This document shows positions 37,401 to 47,700 of a stretch of DNA of 64,000 nucleotides, one piece after another. This DNA comes from Lepidodermella squamata. Its lineage: Eukaryota; Gastrotricha. The stretch covers positions 868,001 through 932,000 of the forward strand of contig JBLDXI010000009.1 in the NCBI GenBank assembly GCA_047495785.1. The letters run 5' to 3'. Position numbers and translations under genes: made by a program. The notes beneath the pieces are model-generated. The model made no database searches, had not been told where the DNA came from, and saw only the letters and a list, made by a program, of their open reading frames with translations. The first letter of the stretch is position 1; the number at the start of each line of letters is the position of its first letter.

Positions 37401-37599
37401 GGGATCAGGATTCGTCATGCCAACGGGCGCCGGTGGTCAGCAATATCAGCAGCAGTCATGGGGAGGTCGCCGTCAGCAGGGTGACCGGCAAGATCGCGGC
37501 GATCGTCAAGATCGGCAAGGTCAGGGACAGCGGAGGGATTATCGCGATAGGCGCGACGGCGGTGAGCAGCGCAATCGCGACCGTGACTACCAGCAGTAA
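34460..37599 (+). CDS. EIF3C: eIF3 subunit C
   Basis: A core PCI-domain subunit of eukaryotic initiation factor 3, which binds the 40S ribosome and eIF1/eIF5. Exons are 34460-34563, 34622-34684, 34737-34920, 34976-35101, 35151-35264, 35315-36132 and 36192-37599, giving 938 aa (human 913). The start MSRFFAASSSESETDSDSE matches the family. Acidic linkers follow, then DGWVIIGE, NEDYIER-type helical repeats, RWYEARDLLLTSQ, YNRAVAQLG, RARELLGQG, PFHMHINLELLE and GPPDTMREHLVAA. The PCI module has LDVATVHALVSKMIINGEL. The tail is rich in Arg/Asp/Gln (GDRQDR repeats), longer and more charged than in vertebrates. The intron after exon 2 begins with GC instead of GT. The end of exon 6 was set at a GTTTGT donor because that alone restores the conserved YIERLKD join. 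Confidence 0.96.
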
Positions 37600-37734
37600 G
37601 ATGAATTAACTGAGCGATAGAGCGTATGAAACTATCTTCATCATTCCAAAAAATAATAATTTCCGGTCTTCAAATTAAGGGTGGCTTTCACCGGAATTCT
37701 ACTTCGGGCGCATGTGGTACTACATCGGTTCTGA

Positions 37735-37740
37735 AATAAA
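37735..37740 (+). terminator. Poly(A) signal of eIF3c
   Basis: AATAAA, 135 bases past the eIF3c stop and 59 bases before the TATATAG acceptor (AG at 37798-37799) ahead of the microprotein gene. Confidence 0.65.
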
Positions 37741-37806
37741 AATATTGCGTTGTGGCGAGAACATGACGACTTTCTTTGTATGAATCATCTGCTATATAGG
37801 TTATAC

Positions 37807-37857
37807 ATGCGCTTCTATCGTGACAGAGCGGGCCCCTCGGTGCATTGTCCAAAATGA
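37807..37857 (+). promoter_or_regulatory. 16-codon upstream ORF whose stop overlaps the microprotein start
   Basis: ATG at 37807 opens a 16-codon frame that ends in TGA at 37855-37857. This overlaps the ATG at 37854 as ATGA. If the message begins after the acceptor at 37799, ribosomes would meet this frame first. Confidence 0.4.
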
Positions 37858-38091
37858 GGGTCATATTAGAAAAAGCGCTCGTGCTCTGTTGTATAGTTGG
37901 CGTATTTCAATGTGGCACATTTGCTCTACGTAACCTCTATGCATGTGTGGGCATGCAAAAACTAGTGAATGGTAAGTATACAGCTTATGTGTTCGATGAT
38001 AAAGTGTTATATCAACTTCTTTCGCACACCCATGGTTTGTTTCTATGGTATTATTTCAGGACCCGAAAATCCAGATAACGCATCGCTTTAA
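37854..38091 (+). CDS. Predicted 49-aa single-pass membrane microprotein
   Basis: Exons are 37854-37971 and 38060-38091. The donor GTAAGT and the TATTTCAG acceptor are both close to consensus, and the join gives an in-frame stop. The peptide starts MRVILEKALVLCCIVGVF, a hydrophobic stretch of about 18 residues that could be a signal peptide or one membrane span. It contains CGTFALRNLYACVGM, with several cysteines, and ends in a short polar tail PENPDNASL. I recognise no family; small subunits of mitochondrial or ER complexes can look like this. It sits between eIF3c (255 bp upstream) and the copper ATPase (137 bp downstream) on the same strand, so it may be the middle gene of an operon. Confidence 0.5.
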
Positions 38092-38217
38092 CAATTGAGT
38101 GTAAAACCTGAGCATGATTTAGATAATTCACGGCCACCCCCACCTGCCGTTTGTTACGCTGTCTCTTTATTCATCGTTATGTGCATTAATTTTTAGACAT
38201 TTTAGTTTTATAAATTT

Positions 38218-38229
38218 ATGGCTGTGTAA
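38218..38229 (+). promoter_or_regulatory. Three-codon upstream ORF overlapping the copper ATPase start
   Basis: ATGGCTGTGTAA at 38218-38229 shares its last A with the ATPase start codon (TAATG). It repeats the same ATGGCTGTG that opens the ATPase, so the start region looks like a small tandem duplication. A CATTTTAG acceptor-like site lies just upstream (AG at about 38204). Confidence 0.45.
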
Positions 38230-41200
38230 TGGCTGTGGTTGAAGCCTTCGTTCTCGAGCAGCAGTTGAATTCTGCCGATGAACGTCTCAAAGAATTTCAA
38301 CACGAAACCACTCTGTTCACTTCCGCTGCCTCGGTTGAACTGAACGTCTGCGATCGTCTTCTGATCTGCAAAATTAACCTACCTGGTCGAGATGTCTTTT
38401 CATCAGAGCTTTCCAATCGCCTCAGCGCAAAATTTGGTTTTAAAACTGCGCCGTTGATAGTTGGCAGTGTCATTGGAGCAAAGAAGCCAGATTTTGATCC
38501 GAATAGTATATCTGCGAAAAGTTTACATGTTGAAGGCATGGTGTGCCACTCTTGCGAGCGCCGCATCGAGGAAAATCTCTCAAAATCGCCCGAATCCATT
38601 TTATTTGTTAAGGTAACAATCAGGCGATAAAATTTATATTAGACTCGCAGCTTTTATTTCATTAACAGGCAAATCATGCGGAAAACGAAGTTTTCGTTAT
38701 TTATTCCGAAGCAAAAACCAGTCCTGCTCAAATAGGAGAATTAATCGACGATATGGGTTTCGAAGTGACCTCTCCATCACCCAGTGACGCCGTCCCCGTG
38801 AAACCTGTTGTGTCTCAGCAGCCAACAGCTCCGTTCCTCTCTCAGTCTATGGTACACGCTTCGTCGGAGAATTTCGCTGACGATCTGAAAGCTAACACTA
38901 GTTTTCCTGAAGTCCGCTTTCGCCGCCAAAAGCAAAGTCAAGCCGACAGCAAAACTCTGGATCGACCTCTCAATGCTTACGTCGGTGAATTTACTGATGT
39001 AGCCCTTGATATGGACAAAATGCAAACAGCACATTTCCAAGTACTTGGAATGACATGCTCAAGTTGCGTCGCTCGAATCGAGCGTGAAGTCCTGAAACTT
39101 CCCGGCATCAAGCGTATCGCTGTAGCTTTGATGGCCGAGAAAGCTGAAGTCTTATACGACCCGTCAGAAATTCTCACAGGTCAAATATCAGGCTTGATAA
39201 ATGAGTTGGGCTATCGGGCCACCGAAATCGAAATTGCAGGAGATGGGGAAGAAACTTTGTTGTTGGATATAACCGGTATGACCTGCTCGAGTTGCGTCAC
39301 TCGGGTTGAAACTGCTGTGAAGGCTATTAAAGGAGTTAAAAGCATCGCTGTTTCCCTGATGACCAATTCAGCCAAAGTTGTTTACATGCCGGATGTCATT
39401 GGCCCCCGAACAATTATCGATGCGATAGATGTAAGTAAACTATCTAGACTTTATTAGCGTTTCGAACTAACTCATGGTTTTCAGGACATGGGGTATGGCG
39501 CCGAGCCTTCAAAAGACGATACAAATGATTCGCATCGGAAGAGTCAGCAGAAAACTGTTCTACGTTGGCGTAAAACCTTCCTAATATCGCTGTGTTTTGG
39601 CTTGCCATCGATGATCATCATGTCGTATTTCATGTCATGCCACGATTCGGGTATGCATGGCGTTTGGGTCTCACCTTCGAAAAACTCACCTTCAACCATG
39701 CCTAACTCGACTACGCCAATGGTAATGACCGAGCATGTACACCATATGGAACCGCTGCAAAGTACGGCTGATGTGAACGGCACCGAAGCTGCACACGGCG
39801 GCCATTCTTCAAGCTCGTCTTCCTGTAACATTATGCTGATGCCTGGCTTATCTCTTGAGAATCTCATTCTATTTATTTTGTGCCTCCCTTTGCAAGTGAG
39901 TTTTTGTGACATTTGCCTTCAATTTTGACTAAATTTTGACTTTAAAAGATTTGGTGTGCAAAAGGCTTCTATGTTAACGCTTACAAAGCGATGCTGCACA
40001 AATCTGCAAACATGGATACTTTGATTGTTCTTGCTACGGGGATTTCGTTCATTTATTCACTTGGAATCTTGATGTGTGCCATGATAATGAAATGGCCGGT
40101 CAGTCCAATGACGTTTTTCGATACACCGCCAATGCTGATCATGTTTGTATCGCTCGGTCGCTGGTTAGAAAATATTGCCAAGGGTAAAACCAGCGAAGCT
40201 CTCGCCAAGCTTATGTCGTTTAAAGTGGACAAGGTAATTTTTGGAGAGCCGCAACTAAATTAAACCTAACTAATGTTTTCTATCTTAGATCACCCTGGTT
40301 GAAGTAGGAAAAGATGGTCAAGTATTAAGTGAAAAGGTTATTCGCACTGAGCTTGTTCAACGTGGTGATATTGTTCGCGTTCTTCCCGGGGCTCGAGTTC
40401 CTGTCGATGGAAGAGTTTTATTCGGCCAATCTTCCTGTGATGAGTCTTTTATCACCGGAGAATCCATGCCAGTGCCAAAGCGGCAAGGTTCCGCTGTTAT
40501 GGGTGGCTCCATTAATTTAGCTGGCGGTAGTGCTTTGCTCGTCGAAGCGACTCACGTTGGCAAAGACTCTGCACTTTCACAAATTGTGAGATTGGTGGAG
40601 CAAGCTCAAACTAGCAAAGCCCCGATTCAGCAAATAGCCGATCGCATTGCCGGATATTTCGTACCTTTTGTAGTAGCTGTATCTCTTTTAACGCTGATCA
40701 CTTGGATTGCCGTTGGTTATATAAATCCTGCTGTTGTTTTGGTTAACTACGATCCCAATCACACAAGCAACGTCAACGAAGCTGTGTTTGAAACTGCGTT
40801 TCGATTCGCCCTTTCCGTTTTGAGTATCGCCTGTCCTTGTGCTCTGGGGCTAGCGACCCCTACTGCTGTCATGGTGGGTACCGGAGTCGGTGCTATGAAC
40901 GGTATTTTGATAAAAGGTGGCATTCCATTGGAGGAAGCTCACAAAATAGACACTATAGTTTTTGATAAAACGGGGACCTTGACCCATGGCGTTGCTAAGG
41001 TGGTTAGATTTGTGACGTTCAGCGACGGTCAGTCGTCGCCGTCCATGCCTCGATCATGGCTTTTATCTATCATCGGAACTGCTGAACAGAACAGTGAACA
41101 CCCTATAGCTGTAGCCATTGTCACCTACTGCAAGAAACTACTCGGGGTCGATGTTTTTGGCCTGTCTGAAAACTTCGTGGCGACGCCAGGTCTCGGAGTT

Positions 41201-42584
41201 GGTTGTCGCGTCTCCAAAATTCGCGATGTTGTCGAAAGAAGCAAATCTGACTCGGACATGGCGGTTAACGCTTCAACCCAGAGCTTACTTCTCCTCCTGG
41301 ACGAAACAAGTGCTCAATTTTCTAAGAACCCTACCCCAGTTGATAACGCAACCAGCCAGGGTAATGTGTTATCACTTCCTTCTGCTGATGCTTCTTATGA
41401 AGTTGTGATCGGAAATCGCGAGTGGCTGCGGCGTCATTATGTCCCATTTGATGGCGAAGTCGATGCTGCGATGCGTCGACACGAGAAACAAGGCCATACC
41501 TGCGTGCTGATAGGCGTGAATGGCCGAGTTATGGCGATGGCTGTGGTTGCCGATGACGTTAAACGAGAGGCTCGTCTTGCCGTCTATTGTCTAGAAAAAA
41601 TCGGCCTCGAAGTGATAATGCTCTCTGGCGATAACCGGAAAACAGCACGTAAAATTGCGAAATCCGTTGGAATTCGCAAAGTCTTTGCCGAGGTTCTTCC
41701 CAAACACAAGCGTTTGAAAATCGAACAGTTGCAGAAAAGCGGTCGCCATGTTGCCATGGTAGGTGACGGTGTTAACGATTCGCCTGCGCTTGCCCAGGCC
41801 AATGTTGGCATTGCTATCGGTACGGGCACGGACGTTGCGGTCGAAGCTGCTGGCATTGTATTGATCCGCAACGACTTGTTGGATGTCTACGCTTCAATAT
41901 TACTGTCTCGTAAAACCGTTCATCGTATCCGGTGCAACTTTGTCGGTGCTATCATTTACAACTTGGTAGGTTTTTTCGCGGATCATGTTTCTCATTTAAT
42001 TCATACTTTTTTAGATTGGAATTCCAATTGCTGGTGGTATATTGAAACCCTTGGGAGTATCTCTGTTACCATGGATGGCTAGTGCTGCGATGGCCATTTC
42101 GAGTGTTTCTGTCGTGGTTATGTCACTTACGTTGAAGTTCTGGAAGAAACCTCTTGAGCGACACTTGATGACCCATGAATTCTTCAATGAGATCAAATCT
42201 GGTGATCTTGGCGATGGCGAAGTACAAGTAATGCGCGGTATCGATGAATCTGTCCCTCAAACTCAGCCAATATCGTGGGACAGTGGTTCGAGACGCAGCG
42301 TTACTCCCAGCAAGAACTCTCACTTTGGATCGAAACGTGGCATAATTCCTCGAATCGCTGCCACAATCGCATCTCCCGGAGCCTCGCTTTTTGGTGGGAG
42401 AACTTCACGGGTGGAGCTGTTGGAGCCTTCACCATCAGGCTTGAGCCCAAATCCTCATCTTATGGCAACTAGCGACACTGAAAGCACAGATGGCGGACAG
42501 ATTAGAACGCCAAAGAAAACCAGATTATATTCTGAAGGATCAGTTTCTGAAGAAGGCAGTGATATTACGTACACACGTGCTTGA
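38229..42584 (+). CDS. ATP7A: Copper-transporting P1B-type ATPase (ATP7 family)
   Basis: An ATP-driven Cu(I) pump of the Golgi and plasma membrane. Exons are 38229-38612, 38669-39430, 39485-39895, 39949-40233, 40289-41965 and 42015-42584, giving 1362 aa. Three N-terminal metal-binding domains are seen: GMVCHSC (103-109), GMTCSSC (255-261) and GMTCSSC (331-337). C. elegans CUA-1 also has three; human ATP7A/B have six. The pump core has TGES (670-673), the transport motif CPC (796-798), DKTGT with the phosphorylated Asp (840), SEHP (883-886, the Wilson-disease His motif), MLSGDN and GDGVND. A His/Ser/Met-rich luminal loop follows the first TM segment (HVHHMEP), plausibly a copper relay. The cytosolic tail is about 180 aa and Ser-rich. 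Confidence 0.96.
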
Positions 42585-44789
42585 CCTAATTTGCCGAACT
42601 TGCGAAGACGAAGTCATTCAAATCAACCGGAGCTATTTTTCTACGTCTCTGTACTTACGACTTGAATATCAATATTGCTATCACTAGATGAGACAACAAT
42701 ATTTGTCCACAATGCCCTATGCACACTTCGACTCCAGCAATTGATATGTGCCTTACTCTACTTGTTTATTTATCTTCTAATTTTGTTATCAGCTGCGACA
42801 ATTCAAGTTATTATAAAAACACGATCTGTTTATCATAAGAGCGGCAGGAATTTTCTAAATTATTGTTTTTAAATGTAATGCTATGAAAAGCGGTCAACCT
42901 TGTCGATTGGTTTGCAACAGCGTGGTTAGTCTTTTGAAATATATATCCATTCTTTCACGTCAGCTTCCGGTGTTGATATGCATAAGCTGCGAGCCCGTTT
43001 CGACTCATGTCTCCACCTTCAAAGCTTTAACGTACAGATTCAAGTGTTGATTCGCTTTCGTAGCCACTTGTTGTTCATAATAAACATTATTAAAATTTTA
43101 TCATCATTTTTCATGAGTTGTAATTAACAGATTTTTCTTACCGTATCATAATTGTGAATTCAAATGAAAAATGACTTGTTTCCGTATAAAATTGTTGAAA
43201 TGGCAAGCGTGATGCTAAAAATAAAAACATATTCGCCAAATTACCATTTACGTGTTATTCTTCCAGTTTAAACGTTGATGACAGTTGAACCAAACATATC
43301 GTCAACGTTGCAACGCGTTTTTGACCACTTTCACAAACTATGTAAATTAATCGAAGTTGCCGCCGCTGATTCTGGTTTAACTTTCAGCAATCGAAATAGC
43401 AACGTCGGTGCAGGTTGATTTTCCGGCTGTCAAGGTTTTACGATAGGTTGCCCAAATAATACATGACTGCCTTTACCATTAACTCTTTCATGGCGGAATT
43501 ATTTATGTGAGAGAACAAATTTTTTATAACAGTGCAGGCGAACAAGCCTCATATCCGCATTGCTCTTGGCGGAGGGGTGAGAAAGCGTATAGCCACCGTT
43601 GAAGACGGCGATCTAGCAACCTTCGTCACGCAGTTTTGCAAACTTATAGACCTGAAATTAGAGACATCACCCCGGTTGCTGTGCATAATTGGACAGATAA
43701 TTGGACAGTTTTCTAGTTTTCCGGGAATTTACCTTCGAATAACATATGGGTGAAAAGTAACGATAATTGGAGTGCAAGCGCCTCGCGATTTTCTTTGTAG
43801 GTACCGTCTGGACCGGCGGCGGAGTGGGAATTGTAGTAATCGATTCAGTCTCGCATCATGAGACGCATCTTGCCTTTTCGTGCCCAATATCGGCAAGAGG
43901 TTATTTTTGGCGATTCATGTTATTGGCTGTATGTGTATGTGTTTCCCCGCTTGTGTATCAGAAAAAAATGAATTGAGTTTGTGAGCATTGAGCGATAACC
44001 TTCTGATTCTGAAATTAAGCGCAAGCAACGTCTTCTCATTCCATCCTTTCCTTGCCACGCCTTTCTGTGGGCGCCTACGAGTTTCACTTCTCATGAAACC
44101 AGAATGTGGAAAGATAAATCGGATTAGATCGGCACGACTTCAACTGATTGGGCACAATGCAATGGATCCGCGGTATTCACCCGCTTTAATCACCCTCGTT
44201 TTAATGCAGGTAATACGGAATCTTGCGGGGCTACCTTGGTCAAAATGCATGCCGGCTGCGTACAGCATGTGAAAAAGCGATCTCCGATGCCATGCTTCTC
44301 TCTGTAATGTCAGTTGTCAACATCGCATCAAGGAATGGTGTCAAATATTCACAGCTCTGCCTCAAATTAGACGGAAATAGCACTTCTGCATGCATGCGTA
44401 TGAGTATGAGTGTTCAAATCCCGGTGGAAAGACAAAATTAACTTTGATTTTATTTATCACCAAGCAACAACAATATAACATCATCGAAACTTTTATTGAA
44501 TAAATTCAGTATTTCCGACGAAAATCATGGCCAGGTGCCAATACAAACACAGGTGGCAACGAATGACACCGGAGAGCAAGAACAGACAGATGTTGCTCTC
44601 GGAGAATAAAATTATATTTATAGTTCTGACTTCATTTCCGATTCACACAAGCATTATTTATGCATACTGAGAGCAGAAAAAAGTTTTAACAGATTCAAGA
44701 AAGTTGTCAACTCTCACTCAGTTTGATAGCTCACGTTTACAATGATATCACGCTCTAATAAACAGTTTTTTAATAAAGTTAAGGCCGAA
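42585..44789. other. Intergenic between convergent ATP7 and TMEM131 genes
   Basis: No gene recognised. One frame, 43535-43753 on plus, opens after a possible CAG acceptor and has a coding-like composition (KPHIRIALGGGVRKRIATVE and on). It has no start, no partner exon and no family likeness I can name. Another weak frame lies at 43988-44272. Confidence 0.35.
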
Positions 44790-47700
44790 TCATGGCTCTT
44801 CTTTGACCGGCTCTTCCTCTTCTTTTTTGGTTTCGAACTCAGGCGAACCCCACAGAGTTTTGACAATTTGCGCTGCCCACGGATCCCAATCTGGATTATT
44901 CGAAACAGTCGCCGCAGGTCTGGGTTGAGGATTCCAAATAGAATCACTCCACGACCACGGAGCGCCAGGTGCTGAGTCGCCCAACCGGCTACCGTCCCCG
45001 AGAAGAGACGTGTCTCTCGGCGAGTTTATAGCATCGGGTTCATTTAATAAATTCTCCGTGAACTGAAGCGCAGGAATCGACACAGGCGAAACTGCAGTTG
45101 GCTGCTGCTGTTGTTGTTGCTGCTGCTTTTGCAAATCGCCCTCAACCAGACGCTTTGCCGCCGCAGATGGAACAAAAGCTGCAGATGAAGCTGAGAAAGT
45201 CGTCGGAGCTGCTAGCCAAGAGGGCCGCTCTGATACGGTTTGGGTCGACGACGAGTAAGCTGCCTGAGAATTAGCGGCAGACAAGATTAACGCATCGGCA
45301 ATCGATGGCAGAGTAGACGGTACATTGAAAGCCGAATTGGCAGAGATATTCCATTGAGACGCCGGAGTTTGGCGCAAAGATGACAAAACCGATGACGTTA
45401 CCGGCGCAACAGAAGCCGAAGCGACTTCTTTCGGAGCAGTGCCAGACGCCATATTAGCCTGCTCTGATGCATGGGAACCCAAGACTCGTTTCATAGTGGC
45501 TTCAGCGATGAGGTATGGAGTGTTTAGCGATCGAGGTTGAGACGGTGTGACGGAGGGCTCGGCATTTGACGACGCGTTCAAAACATTTGTAGCAGTGGTC
45601 GCAGGAATTCCACGGTAAAACACAGCCGCTGGAACAGGAGCTGGTATCTGCTTAGATGGTACTGCAGGCTGCGTCTCCGCAACAGGAGCAGCAGCGGCAG
45701 CTCGCGCCAGTCGTAAAGGTTGCGTATTCGCAGGTCCGCCCTGGCGCTCAGCAGCACCGCCCGTGAGAAGGCGGCGTTGGAGTCGCGGCGGTTGTTCACT
45801 AAGCCGCTGTTGCTTCCTGGTATGCCATTCGTTCGGCTGTGCCTGCTGTTGATGCTTGTCTGACGCTTTAGTCTGTCCTCTGCTCGGCATGTGCTGCTGT
45901 CGGTTCACGTGATCACTGGCCGCAGGGTTTGACTCGACCGAAGATGAAGATGGCGAAGACGATTTCGAGTTAGAATACTGTTCTTCATCAGATAGATTTG
46001 AAAGTCGAGCAGCCTGTTTTTCATGCGATGAGGTTAGGGTGTTTCTTTCAAAAGCGCTTTCGTCGCCTTCAGCATCCGAATCGGTGTCATCAAGCGAACT
46101 GCACTCATCATCCGCACTTTGCCCGTCATTTCGCCCTTCATCACGGTTCGTAGAGCTCGCAGGGTTCTCCTTTCCAGCCTCATGATCACTTTGCCCTTGC
46201 TGCGTAATAGGTGCAGATAGTTCCACGGAATTACGTGAGAAGTCATCATCAGCATCGGTCGCTTTATTGCCATCTTCGTCGGATCTTTGCCTAGAGGTGG
46301 ATGTTCGTTTTTTAACGTCGCTTGACCCAGTTGGCGAGCGATGACGGTCCGACGAGTTTTTCGACGTGCGGCTCGACTTGCGCTGTAGGATTTCTTGAAT
46401 GTCTTCACCGGAGGCTGATATGACATGATGCGTCTTGACTAAACTACGTCGGTCAGAGGTCGGTTCGTCGCTGGGAACATCATCACTAGGCACCAGTTGA
46501 CCGTAAAGCTTTCGGTAATGTTGCGGTCGATTGCCTGTCCTCGTTTTGTTTTTCGACCTCCGATTTTCGCCAGCCAACCCACCTTGCTGTGAGTTGTTTT
46601 CACCAGCGCCGGCGTTCGAATTAGTATCAGCATCATTTTCAGATCTCAGAGATTCCTATATATGTCGAAATCAGAAATTGATGATGATGAGAGCATTTAT
46701 TTTTAAAATAAATTACTTTTCTGTTAGATCGCCTCCAGATAATACTCAAAAGACTTCTCCAAAGCCAGCCAATTGTTTTTGATGGCAGCTCCCGTAAAAA
46801 CGCCGCAATCCTCTGCCGAGGAGCAACCTTGGACTCAGCGACGACAGTGCCAATAATTGATTGAGAATTGCCGACTCTGATCTGTATCTTCCGCGGCGGT
46901 TCAGTCTTTGAAACTTGGGCAGATCTTGCTTTATTGACCGTACTCGAACTTGAATTTTGAGCCGCTTGCTGCATCGCAGGCGCCGCAGAATTTTGGTACC
47001 TGGCGTCTCCGGTTTTAAAGCGAGCCCGCAACTGTCGGACAACAGAGGTTATGTAGTAAGCATCGCACATAGCAAACAGCAACGCGCCGATGACATTGGG
47101 AATAACGATGAAAGCTATCGTCATTCTCAGCATTTTCTCCCAGTCAGGCCTCGGTAAAGCAGCGCGGCACTGCGAAATCAGTGCCGGTGGAATGGTCACA
47201 ATTATGGGATAGCGAATTGTGCCAATTGTCGAGTTAACGACCAACGTCCAAATGTATCGGAAATGATTGAAGTCAGGGGTGTATGCCACTTGAAAATTGA
47301 TGGTGCCGTTCGAAGGTATGACATGGTTATGCAAGCCTGAAATGTCAGTCAAACGCAATCCAGGCGAGGATCCGAAAGCCGTGACTGACAAAACGTAAAC
47401 TGGCAAACGGCCCAAGTTACGAAGAGCCAATGCCCTTCGCATGGTGAAAGGCGGGTCATTCGGAATGTTGTTTGCCGTCGATTGCGAACTGTATGGATAC
47501 TTCGGCTTGTCCTGAGGAGAATTCTCGGCATCGCCAAGCCAACTATCAAGCCAGGTAGTTACAAATGCCGGGAGGAAGGAAAACTCCTTTAAACATTCCG
47601 ATAAAGTCTCAGGCGAGTAAGCGACTTCAACTTTATCCAAAGTCCGGCCATTAGAGTCCGCTAGAACAAGATCACCTTGACCTCCTTGACCACGAATAGG

